From: Dichomitus squalens LYAD-421 SS1
Taxonomy: Eukaryota; Basidiomycota; Agaricomycetes; Polyporales; Polyporaceae
Assembly: GCF_000275845.1 (NCBI RefSeq)
Contig: NW_006766888.1
Location: 1,060,084 to 1,124,083 of the forward strand
Direction: 5' to 3'
Length of the DNA stretch: 64,000 nucleotides
Shown: in pieces, positions 22,059-34,126 of the stretch
Numbering within the stretch: position 1 is the first letter of the stretch
How the letters are laid out: every line of letters begins with the position of its first letter
The notes under the pieces: generated by a model
Seen by the model: only the letters and a program-made list of their open reading frames with translations
Databases searched by the model: none
Told to the model about the DNA's origin: nothing
Translations under genes and position numbers: made by a program

Positions 22059-22412
22059 AGAACATGATACGGATGGAGATGCGATGAGTCTCCGGACAAT
22101 GACTTACTGGTACAGAAGCATATGTGTGTAAGTCGCGTTGTATCTCCGCTTGAAGGTCTGACAGATCATGATGTGTAGCTACCGCTGATATTTCAATCTG
22201 TACCGATGTAACGTGATCGGAGGGGCAATGTGCGTGTGTACCTTGTTCGCGCAGCTTTGGTCTCGGTTCGCCCACATTCAGCGCTTACAGCCAAGTCATC
22301 TGGCGGTTGACGAGCCCCCCTTATTCCTATGCCGTCTTCCCCTCTGTAACGTGCTGAACCTCGCTCTACTCAATTTGCCACCGTCTTAGCGGCTGGAGCC
22401 GGACTAATCAAC
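22059..22412. other. Intergenic region between the tandem Derlins
   Basis: About 350 bp, with no recognisable coding frame. Expected to hold the terminator of copy 1 and the promoter of copy 2. Confidence 0.45.
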
Positions 22413-23470
22413 ATGAGCACTGTAATGGACGATGTTCGCAAGATTCCCCCAGTGACCCGCTTCTTATGCGGAATGCTGGTGACGATTACACTGTCTATCA
22501 AGCTCGAAATGGTGGACTTTGGGAAAGTCGTATTCTTGTTGAAAGAGGGAACCATTGGGGGTCAAGTGAGTTAACCTTTCGCCGTTAATATCTGCGTAGA
22601 CTTGGCCGCTTTCATTTCCCGGTCTGAGCTCAAAGGCCTGGGTGAGGGTGATGTGGGCAGAGAACTCACAATAATGCCGTCTTAGCTCTGGAGACCATTT
22701 ACGAGCTTCTTCATTGGATGTGAGGAACAGTTTTCTCCATGCCAGCGAAGCGAACTGAGTGCATCCGTTGCAAGCCATGCAGCCCATCAGCTTCATAATC
22801 GAAGTCATCATGCTCTAGTGCGTCCATACCGCCTGTCTTGGAAGCCTAACCCGCGCGCTCAACGCGTCCCGACAACGTAGTCGTAACTCACATGACATCG
22901 AGTCGCAACACTACCCCGTCAGCTCGTCCGACTATGCCTGGCAGGTGTTCCTGGTGTGCGTGAACATCCTCGTACGTCGTCATGCACCTCAGTGCGCCGC
23001 CTTCCGCGCTCTACCGCCAACTCACCCATGCGCAACAACAGATCCTCAACATCCCCCTCGAAACCTACATCCACGCCCACGCCCTCCTCATGGCGCTCAT
23101 CTACCTCTCTTGCGCGCTCGCGCCCGCCGGCGCGCAGACGTCCTTCTGGGGGCTCGTCACGTTCCCGATGAAGTACCTCCCGTACGTCTACATCCTCATG
23201 GACTACCTTAGCCAGGGACCGCGCGCGGCGGCGGTGAGCGTCTCGGGCGCCGTCGTCGGCCACCTGTGGTGGTGGGGCGTGTTCGACGTGGGCGTGTTCA
23301 GGCCGTGGGCCCGCGCGCCGTGGTTCGTGCGCTCGCTGATGGGCGAGGACGGCCGGACGCGGCCCATCGGCGGAGGGGTGTACGTCCAGCCGGCACAGCG
23401 GGTCAGGGACAACGCCGCGAAGCCGATGGGTGTCAAGAATTGGGGGTCGGGCCGCAGACTTGGGGATTGA
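22413..23470 (+). CDS. Derlin (Der1 family), tandem copy 2
   Basis: Paralog of the preceding gene with the same exon pattern and the same opening (VRKIPPVTRFLCGMLV). Blocks: LWRPFTSFFIG (WR motif), FIIEVIML, SSDYAWQVFLVCVNIL, LETYIHAHALLMALIYLSC, TSFWGLVTFPMKYLPY and VSGAVVGHLWWWGVFDVG. The tail is again Gly/Arg-rich (KNWGSGRRLGD). The first helix region differs most from copy 1. The later exons, covering the last four helices, are the most similar part, which suggests divergence concentrated in the N-terminal half. Role in ERAD is inferred from the family. Confidence 0.92.
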
Positions 23471-24440
23471 ATTCTTGTGGGACAGAGGCGGGGAGTCGGA
23501 TGGGTCGGTGGTCGTGAGCCGGGTTTTTCGACGTGATTGTTCGGATTGGGTTTCTGACTGTCTGAAGTCTTCTTGGAGACGTTGCTGGTACGACATGAGT
23601 TTGCTCTGTTCTGGTCTAGGTGTGCAATGTACGGATTAATGTCGCCATCATTTCTTCGCGGCCCTGGGAAGGCGTCGTCTACAATGTGGTAAGGCTGCGT
23701 GCAGAGTACATAATCATGAAACCATTCCAGGGCATCTTGTCGGAACATAGCGGCTGAACGTCGCTGCCACCTTCGGACCCTGAGGCCTCAAGGAGTTGTC
23801 ACTACTCACACACCTGACTGCTAGAGGTCTGCTGCGCCATGCACGTTTGACAGCCAATGCAGACAGCAGGTTAGGTATGGCCAAAGGCAGAAATCCCGCA
23901 ATTCCGGAAGCCGTAGGGCGTTGTCGACGGTGGTACCGTTCTGGCCTAGACTCAATCCTAACTTCAAGGGCGAGTGGACGCAGAGCGGGACACGTCGCAT
24001 TGGCGTACATGCGTTACTTTTGCTATCGGATGGCGGGGAGCGGACCGCGCTCGTTGGGTGAGTCCTACCTTCCCTTGGATCTATCCAAAGTAATAGCTGT
24101 GTTGTAGGTCCAATTTACTTTGGTCACAATTTGATGTCTCCGTGATATACGGCAAAGGCATAACTGAGCTGCTGCGGGGATTGGCGGTGGATATGTTCTT
24201 GCTGCGAGAGTTAACCTCGCCACGCACGGCAAACCAACACGCGAGGAAGAGGCGTGGGTAAAGGATCCGCGCGTTCCAGCTTCGTGTTAATATACAAGAT
24301 ACCTTCTGCAGAAGCGAGATGACTTCCTCTGTGCCGAAGGTCTTCCGTCTCCTCTCTCTATCGCCTGTGATTCTGTAACCGTCGCCGACGCTTTCAGGTC
24401 TCTTCATTCCTCCGAGCCGAGCGCCGCATGCAGACGGCGT
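23471..24440. other. Convergent intergenic region, no gene seen
   Basis: About 970 bp between the stops of Derlin copy 2 and URA5. Several frames of about 100 codons exist on both strands, but none shows a recognisable motif or plausible intron structure. Confidence 0.5.
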
Positions 24441-25271
24441 TCAAGCCAACGCGTCTTTGGCACCATACTGCTCCCAATAGGCCTGCATCTTCTCCAGCTC
24501 CTCTGTGCGTTCGTGTGCTTGCAGCCACGCCATGAGGTGGCGCATCTTGAGGATGGTCGGTACGCGCCCCTTCCCGCCCAGAAGCTCCTCGACCTCGTCG
24601 ATCATACTGCGTCCCTCCTGCCCAACCTCCTGCCGGTCCAGCAAGAGTACCGCTCCGACAACCTCTCCGCCCTCGCGCTTCACGATGTCGATCGCACCGC
24701 GTATCGCCGTGCCCGCAGTGGCGACGTCGTCTAGGACGAGCACGCGCTTGCCCTTGATGGGCGTCCCCACCGTTATCCCGCCCTCTCCGTGATTCTTGGC
24801 CTCCTTCCGGTCGTACGCGAACCCCACATCAATCTTGTGGTCACGGTGCAAGAGCAGAGCGGTCCCTGCGGCGAACGGGATGCCCTTGTACGCCGGTCCG
24901 AAGAGCACGTCGAACTCCGGGAGGCCAGGCGAGGCCTGGAGCGCGTGAGCGATCGTCGTAGCATACGCGGAACAGAGCGTGTCCAGTATGGGGCCCGAGG
25001 CGAGAAGCCCCGCGTTGATGAAGTACGGCGAAGAGCTGATGCAATCGCGCAATATGCACACGCGGGTATTGTTAAGGTATTGGTGAGGTAGAGACGTTGT
25101 CGGAAAACGGAGGTGCATGCGAAGTGGAAGGCAAAACTCAGAACTTGTTCAGGAGATCGGCGTAGGGGAGTGGACGGACCGGCCTGACTTGAGAGTGAAT
25201 GTGCCGAACTTCAAGGCCCCGACGGCCATACTATGCTCGATGAGCTCCGTTTGGTACTTTTCCAGCGACAT
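24441..25271 (-). CDS. URA5: Orotate phosphoribosyltransferase
   Basis: Fifth step of pyrimidine synthesis: orotate + PRPP to OMP. Two exons (25271-25180 and 25035-24441) give 228 residues, the usual length. Exon 1 reads MSLEKYQTELIEHSMAVGAL then FGTFTLKSGR. The 144-nt intron splits the SGR|SSPYFINAGLL block. Substrate-binding motifs are GPAYKGIPFA, FAYDRKEAKNHGEGG (catalytic loop) and the PRPP-binding signature VLVLDDVATAGTAIR. Converges with the second Derlin gene. Identification is very sure. Confidence 0.97.
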
Positions 25272-25518
25272 TGCGATTTCCAGGACCGTACTTAGGGAGA
25301 GCGAAGGTAGACGGTGACTAGTAGCTAGTGTAGCGGAGATAAGATATCGGCCTGGGGCAAATCCATGCGCCTGTTTTGGGCTAAGAGACGCCCATGGCTG
25401 CAATGGAACCTCGGACTCCTCATTAATGACGACCCCTGTCTCAGCGTGCGGAAACTCTGCACACGTATCCGCTGGTATCGATGTCTTGCGAGGCCACGGG
25501 AAGGCTGAGAGGGCTAGT

Positions 25519-28500
25519 ACATGGAGACTGAGACGGCTCCGACAGGGGATAACAGGACTCCGCGCGAGATTTGGGCCGCAGGTATGGAGCAGTGTGAAGT
25601 GGAGGCTTAAGTGCCGGGTGGTGCATCCTCTCTCCTCTCAACCTCAGTCTTCTCGAACGCCACGACGTCCAGCGCGGCGAGTAATCTCTATATTTCTGTG
25701 TGGACCGTGAACAAGACTGCGCGAAATCACAAACGACCATCGGAGAACTTCGGAGAAGCGCAGTAGTGTTGTACTAGGGCAGGTCAGCGTGAGCGGTCTT
25801 AGCCAGTACCAACGACGACTTCAACTATCCTCCCAATTCCAGAAAAGCTTTTGGACTTACTCGGCAAGCGGCCGCGTCGACTGGTTCAAGGCGGAATTGT
25901 CGCTTGTGCAAGAGCGACTCCGGAAGAGCTTCGGACTCGAGAACCTGACCGAACAGGTTCTGCTTCCGCTTCTGTTTTGACGAGTCATACGCGCACCTAA
26001 ACCTCGTCGTGGGGGCAAAGCAGGGTGGGTCCAACCCCTTCCGGATTATCTTGCGTTCCTTGTCTCTTTTTTCGTTCAGAATCCGCCCGGGATCGGACCA
26101 GCATCGACGCCTGAAGCGTCCACCCTGACCTCCCCTATTGTAGTTACGGAGCTTCGGATCCTTGACCTCTGCGAGCGTCCCACGCCGACTCTCTTTCGCT
26201 CCTTTCCTAGGACATGCTTCCTTGTGGCTCTTGGATATATTGTCGCATTCATACAGTATCCCATGAGGAGTCAATTAGGTACGTCAGGGTGCTTCTGAGC
26301 CAGGGACATCTCATGCTCACGTGGAGTTAACTTCAGCCTCAGATATCAAGGTCACCGCCGCGACTTCTACCCGTGCAGTCCCAATCGCTCGCTGTCTACC
26401 CCTTCCTCAACGGCATAATGGGTGTCTTCGCTCTCGCTATTCCAGGCATTCTCCTTGGTGAACGCCTGCGCCATCATACTCAGGATCGCGAATACGACCC
26501 CGAGAAGGCTGTTCGCCATGATTCGCGTCCCTCCGGAGATCTCGACCGCTCCTCACATGATATCCTCTCGCCAAATACCCCTCACCGTCGCGCCCGTCGT
26601 GTATGCTTTGATGCCAAACACCCTACATCTGCCAATGGGCCCGGGCGCTCTACCGTACACCACTCCGATGACCTTCCTAAATCGACTCCCTCGATGTGGC
26701 GGAAGGCTAAAGACTATGTTTGGCCGTCCGCTGAACAGCTTGCTGATCTGGACACTTTTGTGCCCAATTACCGGTGGACCCCGATTCTCTCAGGAATTAT
26801 CATACCCTTCTCTATCCTTCTCGAAATCCCTGGCTTGACGGAGAAGTGGTACATCAAGACGGAGGGCACTCAGATTGTGGCGGTACAGAAGAACCCGATC
26901 ATCCTGGAAGTCGGACTTGCCATCTCCATGGCCAGTGCGGTTATCGCAAACGTCGCGCTCATCCTCCGCTTCTTAGAGAAGAGGGTTAAAAGTGTTACGC
27001 TACTTTGCGTCGCTTTTCTAACACTACACGGTACGTCCCGATTTCCGCATCTCACCATCGATTGCTCATCATGGTCTGTGCAGATGTCATCAACATCATT
27101 GTTGTCACCACCTTCGGTGTCGAGCATCGCTTCGACGACGGTTTCACGTATGGCGAAGCTTTCTGGATGACGCTCTGCTCTACTATCGTGTCCAGCGTTA
27201 CGAATGTCACTTTGATTGTAGACTTCGTGCGTACCCCTGACTTCGCCAAGCGAGGTGAGCTGCTCGCATTCGCACTCGTAATGTTGTCTCACCGTCAATC
27301 TTCACTCTTAGGAAGTGGTCTGACGCGTAGACAGCGCTCTCTCGTCATCATCGTCATCATTCTGCTCGTTTACATCGCTTTTTGCGCCTTGCTGAACTCC
27401 GTCATCCTGGAGCTCAGCTTCATTAACGGCCTATATTTCACCGTCGTTTCCATCGAAACTATCGGATTCGGCGACATAGTCCCCGAAAGCACTGGTGGAA
27501 AGGTTTGGACATGCATCTTCGTCTCCCTCGGCATCCTCCTCATCGGTTTGGCTATCGCGATGTGTCGCGAGACTATCCTGGAAGGCCTCGAGATTGGTTA
27601 TAGGCGCCGCGTGCGCAAGATGCGCGAACATCGCCGCGAGACCCGTCGGTTTCGCCGGTGGGAGGCACGCTGGAGACGCGCGGTCGAGTTCCGCCTTCGC
27701 GAGATGGGCTTGCCTGTCTGGGTTCCTGACAAGCCGAAGGACGAGGGCGCGATCCGCGTCTTTGGCGTGGACACTGGCGTGAAGATGCCTTTCTACAAGC
27801 GAGTTGGCACGCATATCAAGCGGACGGCGACGATAACGACGATAGCCTCGGTGGATTCGGTCCTCCGTCGCAACAAGCACCGCAAGATGCATCTGAACGT
27901 CGAAGCCCTTAGGAACGTTCAGCTCGAAGAGGCTGCGCTCGAGGCGGGCGTCCCGCTCGAGATGTTCAGCGACCTCGGAGCGCGCCCCGAGCTACAGCGC
28001 AGCGAGGCCTTGGGCACGAACGCGATGGAGGCGCAGAAGGCCACGGAGGGTACAGGCGTAGGTCCCACGGTACAGGCTACCTTAGCGGCCGCCACATTCC
28101 ACGACTCGATCGCAAGTGGGTGGGTCCACAACCCAGAGACGCCGACTCATGCACAGCTCGGACGCATGGCTGCTATGCTCACGAAGTTCTCTTTGGCGGT
28201 GTCGGGCCACCATGCGCACCCGCCTGCGCTGCCGCACAGCGAGTATGTACAAGAGGCGAATCTGTTACATCCCCACGCGCCTCCCCCGCATGACCCGTCG
28301 GAGGAGGAGCATCGTAGGCCAACACACGGGAACTCGTTTGAGGACATAAGGCGGCATCCTGCAGCAAAGTGGCTCAGGGACTTCACACGGGGTGCCAACC
28401 AGCGTTCGACGTGGACGTACGAGAAGCTTAAGGAGGACATGGAACAGGAAGAGAGAAAGGCTTACTGGGCTAAGGTGTGTACCTCGTCTGTATTCGGCAC

Positions 28501-29907
28501 CGTGCGCAAGACCTCATGACCGTTACTTTAGCTCACGATCGCTTGGTCGCTTCTCATCCTCTTTTGGACGGTAAGTCACTATTCCCATCTATCTCCTATA
28601 TGTGCCTGCGGAGTCTGACAGTCATGCAGATTGGGTCCGGCATCTTCTGTGCCACGGAAGGATGGACATATGGGGAAGCCATGTACTTCTGTGAGCCGCT
28701 CGCCATCTCATATCCGATATCATTGAACAATTTCTGTCGGTTTAGGTTTCGTCGCTTTCAGTACGACTGGATATGGTGACTACTCGCCCAAAACTCCGGC
28801 TGGTCGCTCCGTATTCGTCGTGTGGGCTCTGTTTGGTGTGGGTACTTTGACGATCCTTATCTCGGGTTAGCACGTTCCGCCCCATCCTTCTTCTCTCCAC
28901 ACGTTATCTCACCCTCCTTTATACCTAGTTTTGCAAGAAGCGGGATCGTATCGTTACAAGAATGCACTCCACTCGCGTGTCTTCGACAACGCTGTCAAGA
29001 ACTACCGCAAGCGTTTGAAGCAGACCCAGGATTCTAAACGCAATCGGATGAACTCCAAGAATACTGGTGCCGGACCCGGCGGTGTACGGACAGCCGGTCT
29101 TCAGCAGCAGAACAAGCCTACTTTCGTACGTCTTCGGGAGGCGGACAAGCAAGCGCGGCGAGCGCTCGAGGCGCTCCCGAATGAGATCATACGCAGCGCT
29201 AGAACCTTGCACGACTACATGGAGTTCTTCGTTTCAGGTGTGGATGGGCTCGACACGATTGAGGAGGGTGACGTCGCTTCCGGGACGCCAAACATCCCGC
29301 CTGATATGACGAAGCTCCTCGACGAACTCGGAGATATGGAGGGCATCAACCCGAGGCTGAAGGCGGAAATCCTACAGGACGAGGATGCGAGGAAGGTGCG
29401 TGAGCGTCGTATCCTGTAGCCTAGTCCTCTGCTGACATTCTCCCCAGACACTGTTTATGCTCAGTCTTGAACGTACGTTTCACACCAGTGCTCTCTCTAC
29501 TGTCTGACGTTGACCCCGCTCCGCCATTAGGTTCAATGAAGCGACTTGTCGCGCATGCCGAAACGGCGATGTTGGCGTTGTCGGAGCGGGACGCACTCGT
29601 CACTGCGACCGGTACGGAGCACGCACATGGCGTTGGCCTTCAGCATTTAGACTGGACGCGGCGGAAGAACAGCGACGGCCGCATTCGCGCTCAATCAGAG
29701 CCGCCGTCGGTGACTCCGCGTCGTATCCAGGAGGACATACCTCGGACGGTTTCGGAGGGCTCGTCCATTCTGAATCCTCGAGACAGACTTGGAACTTGTC
29801 TCTCCCAGCAAGCTTCCCATACCATGCGCAACAGAGATCGTGCTGCGTCTTCTGCTTCGTCTTCTTCTACAACCACCTCTTCTTATTCCAATCCCATGGC
29901 TAGCTGA
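25519..29907 (+). CDS. Two-pore-domain outward-rectifier K+ channel (TOK1 family)
   Basis: Plasma-membrane K+ channel with eight membrane segments and two pore loops per subunit, the TOK architecture. Segments TM1-TM4 lie between 26770 and 27240 (for example LSGIIIPFSILLEIPGLTE). Pore 1 is VSIETIGFGDIVPES (about 27450-27490) and pore 2 is FVAFSTTGYGDYSPK (about 28745-28790). Both filters (GFGD, GYGD) are intact. Between TM6 and TM7 lies a cytosolic insert of roughly 300 residues, rich in Arg then Ala/His/Pro. The tail is long and Ser/Thr-rich (ends SYSNPMAS). The 3' exons are secure. The 5' end is not: no ATG occurs between about 25,600 and 26,260, and 25519 is proposed because METETAPTGDNRTPREIW can be joined in frame through three short introns to WVQPLPDYLAFLVSFFVQ and onward. 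The first ATG inside the secure exons would otherwise be at 26263 or later. Confidence 0.82.
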
Positions 29908-30318
29908 CGCAGAGCATAACCTGTGGGTATCATGCATGCTATCGACATGGACTCAACCATCATCCGTCATCTTCGTTAGTTTCCCCAACGTCTGACATCG
30001 CATGACTCGTGCATTTGTACTATATCGCATATAAGGACAGAGAAACATACTACATGGATTCGGGAATTACTTCATGATATGGACATCATTTTCTGTATCA
30101 TTACGCATGTGAGCTCTAGAGTACGCCTAATTCATAATTACGCCATAAGCCTTGGTGCCATGAATGATCCATCAGAGATTATCTGTTGCGGGGGGCCAGG
30201 TATGAGAGGAATGGGACAATCTTTTTCACGAGGCCGTGGGGGAAGGTCCGAGAACGAAGGAGAGGGTATAGAGTCCACCGGAGGAGGGAGAGGGGCAGGA
30301 GTCCTCGCGGAGGAAGGG
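29908..30318. other. Convergent intergenic region, no gene seen
   Basis: About 410 bp between the K+ channel and F-box gene stops, A/T-richer than the flanks. No coding frame recognised, although the F-box gene could extend into it by an alternative last exon. Confidence 0.45.
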
Positions 30319-32221
30319 TCACGGAGGAAGAGTAGAGCCGTGCATAGACATGGAGAAGTATTCACATTGCCCTCCGTCAGATTTCTGGAAAGAGTAGCCC
30401 ATGTCAAGCAATTGACTGAAATAACATAGCCAGTTGCTCACCTTGACCATGATTCCATTCTCCCACAAAGCTGCTTCGATACAAGCTCCATTAGGGAGCT
30501 CAGGGACGGCCCTCCTCCGCACTCTATAGGGTAGTCCCGTATCTACAACCCACGTGGTGTCTTCAAACCAGCCGCTCATATCAAGAGAGGTATGGGCGGA
30601 GACGACTTCCACAGTCCACTCGGAGGACAGTGTATGCGTCCGAGTTGAGATAGAGATCTCCTCCGTGTCCAAACCGAAGTCGAATAGCACAATTTCCGCA
30701 GGCCTGTCTCGACAAGAGGGCGACAGTAGTACGCACCGGCTGCCAAACGTCGAGGGAGTCTCGCATTCCTCATCAAAATGCACAAAGCGGGCATTCTGAG
30801 GACCCCAATCGTTCCACATGACTATCGGGACCTCCGGGGTCGTGGTGTCGGCATTCGAGTCACTATCCGAGTCACTATCCGAGCATGCGTAACCCGATCG
30901 GTCGACCTCGTAAATGCGTGGGTCGCTGTAGGCCTCTTCGGCTACCGGCGCAGAATGCCTGCGGGCTTCCGCGAGCAAGGCCGCAACGCGGATGGCGAGG
31001 ATGATGGAACAGCGCTTGTCGGGGGCAACATCCGGTACGCTTCGGATCATATTAATGACGACAATCCCCTTGTCTGGGTCAGTGACGAATGCCCTCCCGG
31101 ACTCGGGGACGTTGCTGAGCGGATGAGATACCGTTGTCCAGATCTGTAAGGCCGGCTCAATGAAGCGCGGAAGCTCCAAATCACAGGTGTGGACAACGTC
31201 GTCTTCTGCGAATCGGAACAGCCGAAGCTCGTACTCTTGCACAAGCAGTAAGGTCCGGTCTCCGATGAAAGTCGCTAGGTCTCCCAACGCATCGAAGCCC
31301 TCCAGGGTCTGGGGGAAATCGAGAATGTCAGCTGTGAACATTGAAGATGATGAGGGACCTCACAAAAATGTCCTCCCCTGTCTTCCAGTTCCATACCCGC
31401 AGTATCCGGTCCTCATCGGTCCCGGCAAAAACCAGGATCAGATCCTGGTACACTTCGAAGCTGTTGATCTCTCCCAGCGGCCCAATGCCTGCATCAAATA
31501 TCGAGTGCTGGGCCAGCGGATGAGGTCGCTGAGTGATCATGGTTAAAACATGGATGTCTCTGCAGAAATGGGGCAATTAATGGAGATATTGCTTTAAGTC
31601 AAGACACCCGGACTTACGGATAGCGTTGGAGACTGCTAGGGCCAAGGATGACCAGAAGGTCTTGCGATGGATCAAATCGATAGGCCACAAAGCGTGGAAG
31701 CTGGTGGCAGCGGATGTTCGCCTTAACTGACCAGCCATCGTGTGGGATAGGATCATGCAAGCTAGAAATTGTCGGTATTTTGGCAAACGTCAGGTCACCC
31801 GTAAAATCCTCTATGACGATCCAGCCGCTTTCGAGAATTAGGGGTGGGCTTTGGTGGTTAGGAAGGTGAGTCGATATGGGACTTGGTCCCATGTCGCCCG
31901 AGAGTACCTCCCAAGTCTGGTGATACCTGTGCAACATCCTCTTGCACTCATTGAAAGGAACATCAGAATCTTCCACATTCGCGAGAGCAAGAGCTCCCAG
32001 CCTCCCCTTGTACATCTTCAGCATCGCCCGTACGATTCTCTGGAACCTGCGACTAAGCTGGACATTGGCAGAGACATGAGGAAGTTATCATGAAAAAGTG
32101 CTCAAACACATACCATTTTGCACTTGATCATCTCGGTGTAGGATAACTCGCCCAAGATTTGGTCCCATAACTCAGTGGGGAGCCGGTCAGCGAGGCCGTG
32201 GTTTAGAAGCCGTAGTGACAT
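30319..32221 (-). CDS. F-box domain protein
   Basis: Likely substrate-recognition subunit of an SCF ubiquitin ligase. The N-terminal exon reads MSLRLLNHGLADRLPTELWD then QILGELSYTEMIKCKM, a typical basidiomycete F-box. Following exons give a mostly beta-strand body of roughly 450 residues (RMLHRYHQTWEVLSG, SGWIVIEDFTGDLTFAKI, FAGTDEDRILRVWNWKTGED), which suggests a beta-propeller-like C-terminal half. An acidic Ser-Asp run (DSDSDSDS, from tandem 12-bp repeats near 30,865) interrupts it. Several short introns; the last exon is uncertain, because a 34-nt possible intron near 30,430 would shorten the protein. The target is unknown. Confidence 0.75.
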
Positions 32222-32781
32222 GGCAGTAGTGGTTCACAGTTGAGATCATTTTCAGCAGGAGAAGAATATATATGGCACCTAGAATGTATATGGCACCTAG
32301 AATGACAATGACATGTATAATGAAGGAGACGCAATGTCGCCGTTTGACCGATTTGCAAGAAGACCGGTCTCCATAGGCTGGCATTGGCTCGACTTGACGT
32401 CCCTGGACAGCGCAATGTTGGCGTTGGTATGATGCCAGCCATATAATAAACAGGGCTAAATCTACGCAAAGATATGACAAAGGCTAGAAGGATACGAGGT
32501 TACTGAATGCTGGCGGTCAGAGGTAGGTGTGTAAGATGTTTGTCGGCGCAACCACGACTGCATGTGGCTGTGCAGAGTCGGGCCGGCACGGACGCAATGC
32601 ACCTCATGGCTACATTCCCACCGGGCCGGCCACAACTCAGCAAGTACCGCGTCATGACCAGCCAGCCCGCTCCATTTGCAGTTGAACAACGGGGATGGTC
32701 CCAGCCTTACCATCTCAATCGCCGACATTTACCTCTGCGAAACGCTTGGGAGCCATCACCTCGCATCTTAGTGCGTCAACA
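32222..32781. other. Divergent intergenic region between F-box and reductase genes
   Basis: About 560 bp containing both promoters and a small tandem repeat (separate entry). No coding frame recognised. Confidence 0.45.
32269..32304. repeat. Two tandem copies of an 18-bp unit
   Basis: TATATGGCACCTAGAATG is repeated exactly twice head to tail, 48 bp upstream of the F-box start codon. Probably a replication-slippage duplication. Its TATATGG core could act as a promoter element, but that is speculation. Confidence 0.8.
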
Positions 32782-34126
32782 ATGTCCGATAGTAAACTCA
32801 AGGTGGTCGTGTGTCGCGACCTAGGACCGGATGTCATGCCGCTGCTACTCAACAATCCACGGCTAGATGTAAGCTGTTCATTCCCTATTGTGGGGTCTGG
32901 GATGCTTATCCGTATGGTACAAGGTGGTTGTGTGGCCACACAATAGTGCTTGTGAGCGTAAATGGCTACTCGAGAACGCGCGAGGTGCCTCTGGAATCCT
33001 GGTTATGTTATCGGAGAAGGTACCTTTCGGGGAGCTCCTTCATTAGCACTATTTATGACTCACGAGCCGATCTGCCCCACACAGGTAGATGAGGAACTTC
33101 TCAATGCAGCTGGCCCGAAGCTGCGCGTCGTATCGACCATGTCTGTCGGCTACGGTCAGTACGACGGAGTTCCATCCGCTTGACCATCCGACGAACGCTC
33201 ATGATCAAAAATCTCCAGAACACGCAGACCTCAAGGCCCTGCTGACCCGGGGAGTTCGCTTTGGGTACACCCCGGACGTCCTGACAGACGCCGTCGCGGA
33301 CCTCTCCGTCATGCTCGCCCTCATGGCAGGGAGGAACACCAAGGAGACCACAGAGGCTGTCCAGACCGGCCAGGTAACAAACTCCCTCCCGATAACGCAT
33401 GAGAAGCGCTCACACGACCATTCGCTCAGTGGCCCAACTTCGTCTGGTCGCCCTTCGCCTTCTGCGGCCCCCAGCTCTCCTCGACCCCGACGTCGCCCAA
33501 GCGCACCGCAGGCTTCATCGGCTTCGGGCGCATCGCTCAAGCGACCTTCGCCCGTCTCGTCCCCTTCGGCTTCCAGCACTGCCTCTACACCGGGAACGCC
33601 AAGACCGCGCCCGACCCGGCCGCGGACGCAGCCCTCGCGGCCAAGTACGGCGTGAAGGAGGTAGGGCGCGTCGAGCTCGACGAGCTCGCGCGCGAGAGCG
33701 ACGCGGTGTTCGTCCTTGCCCCGGGCGGACCTGCGACGTACCACATCGTGGACGAGCAGTTCCTCAGGCAGATGAAGAAGACCGCGGTGCTCGTGAACAC
33801 GTCGCGAGGGACTCTCGTGGATTCGGACGCGCTTGCAAAGGCACTCCATGAGGGTTGGCTCTACGGCGCTGGGATCGATGTGGTTGAAGGCGAGCCTCAG
33901 GTCGGTCTTGACCACCCGCTCATCAAGGCTCCTAGGTGAGTGAATGCGGCTCGGACCATTGAGATTTATGAGCTCATAGGAGATAATCATCAGGTGCGTC
34001 GTATTGCCTCATATTGGCAGTGCGACCAACGAAACGCGTTTGGGGATGGCGACTCTGACCGTGAATAATCTCCTCGGTGGTGTCTTTGGAGAAGAGATGC
34101 CTGCAGAGCTTGGCACTTCGCGTTGA
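32782..34126 (+). CDS. D-isomer 2-hydroxyacid dehydrogenase, glyoxylate/hydroxypyruvate reductase type
   Basis: NAD(P)H-dependent reduction of glyoxylate or hydroxypyruvate. Exon 1 (32782-32868) gives [20 protein letters not shown]. The next exon, recovered by splicing from about 32,922, reads [20 protein letters not shown] then [12 protein letters not shown]. Later blocks: [39 protein letters not shown], the Rossmann motif [28 protein letters not shown], the catalytic Arg region [27 protein letters not shown] (Glu) and [12 protein letters not shown] (catalytic His). All three catalytic residues appear present. The C-terminus ends ELGTSR. Matches the eukaryotic GRHPR group at about 330 residues. 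Converges with HMG-CoA reductase. Confidence 0.92.

Noticed and set aside
30860..30900. Short regularly spaced repeats resembling a mini-array
   Set aside because: Contiguous 12-bp tandem units in a coding exon with no unique spacers; not a CRISPR, and the genome is eukaryotic.
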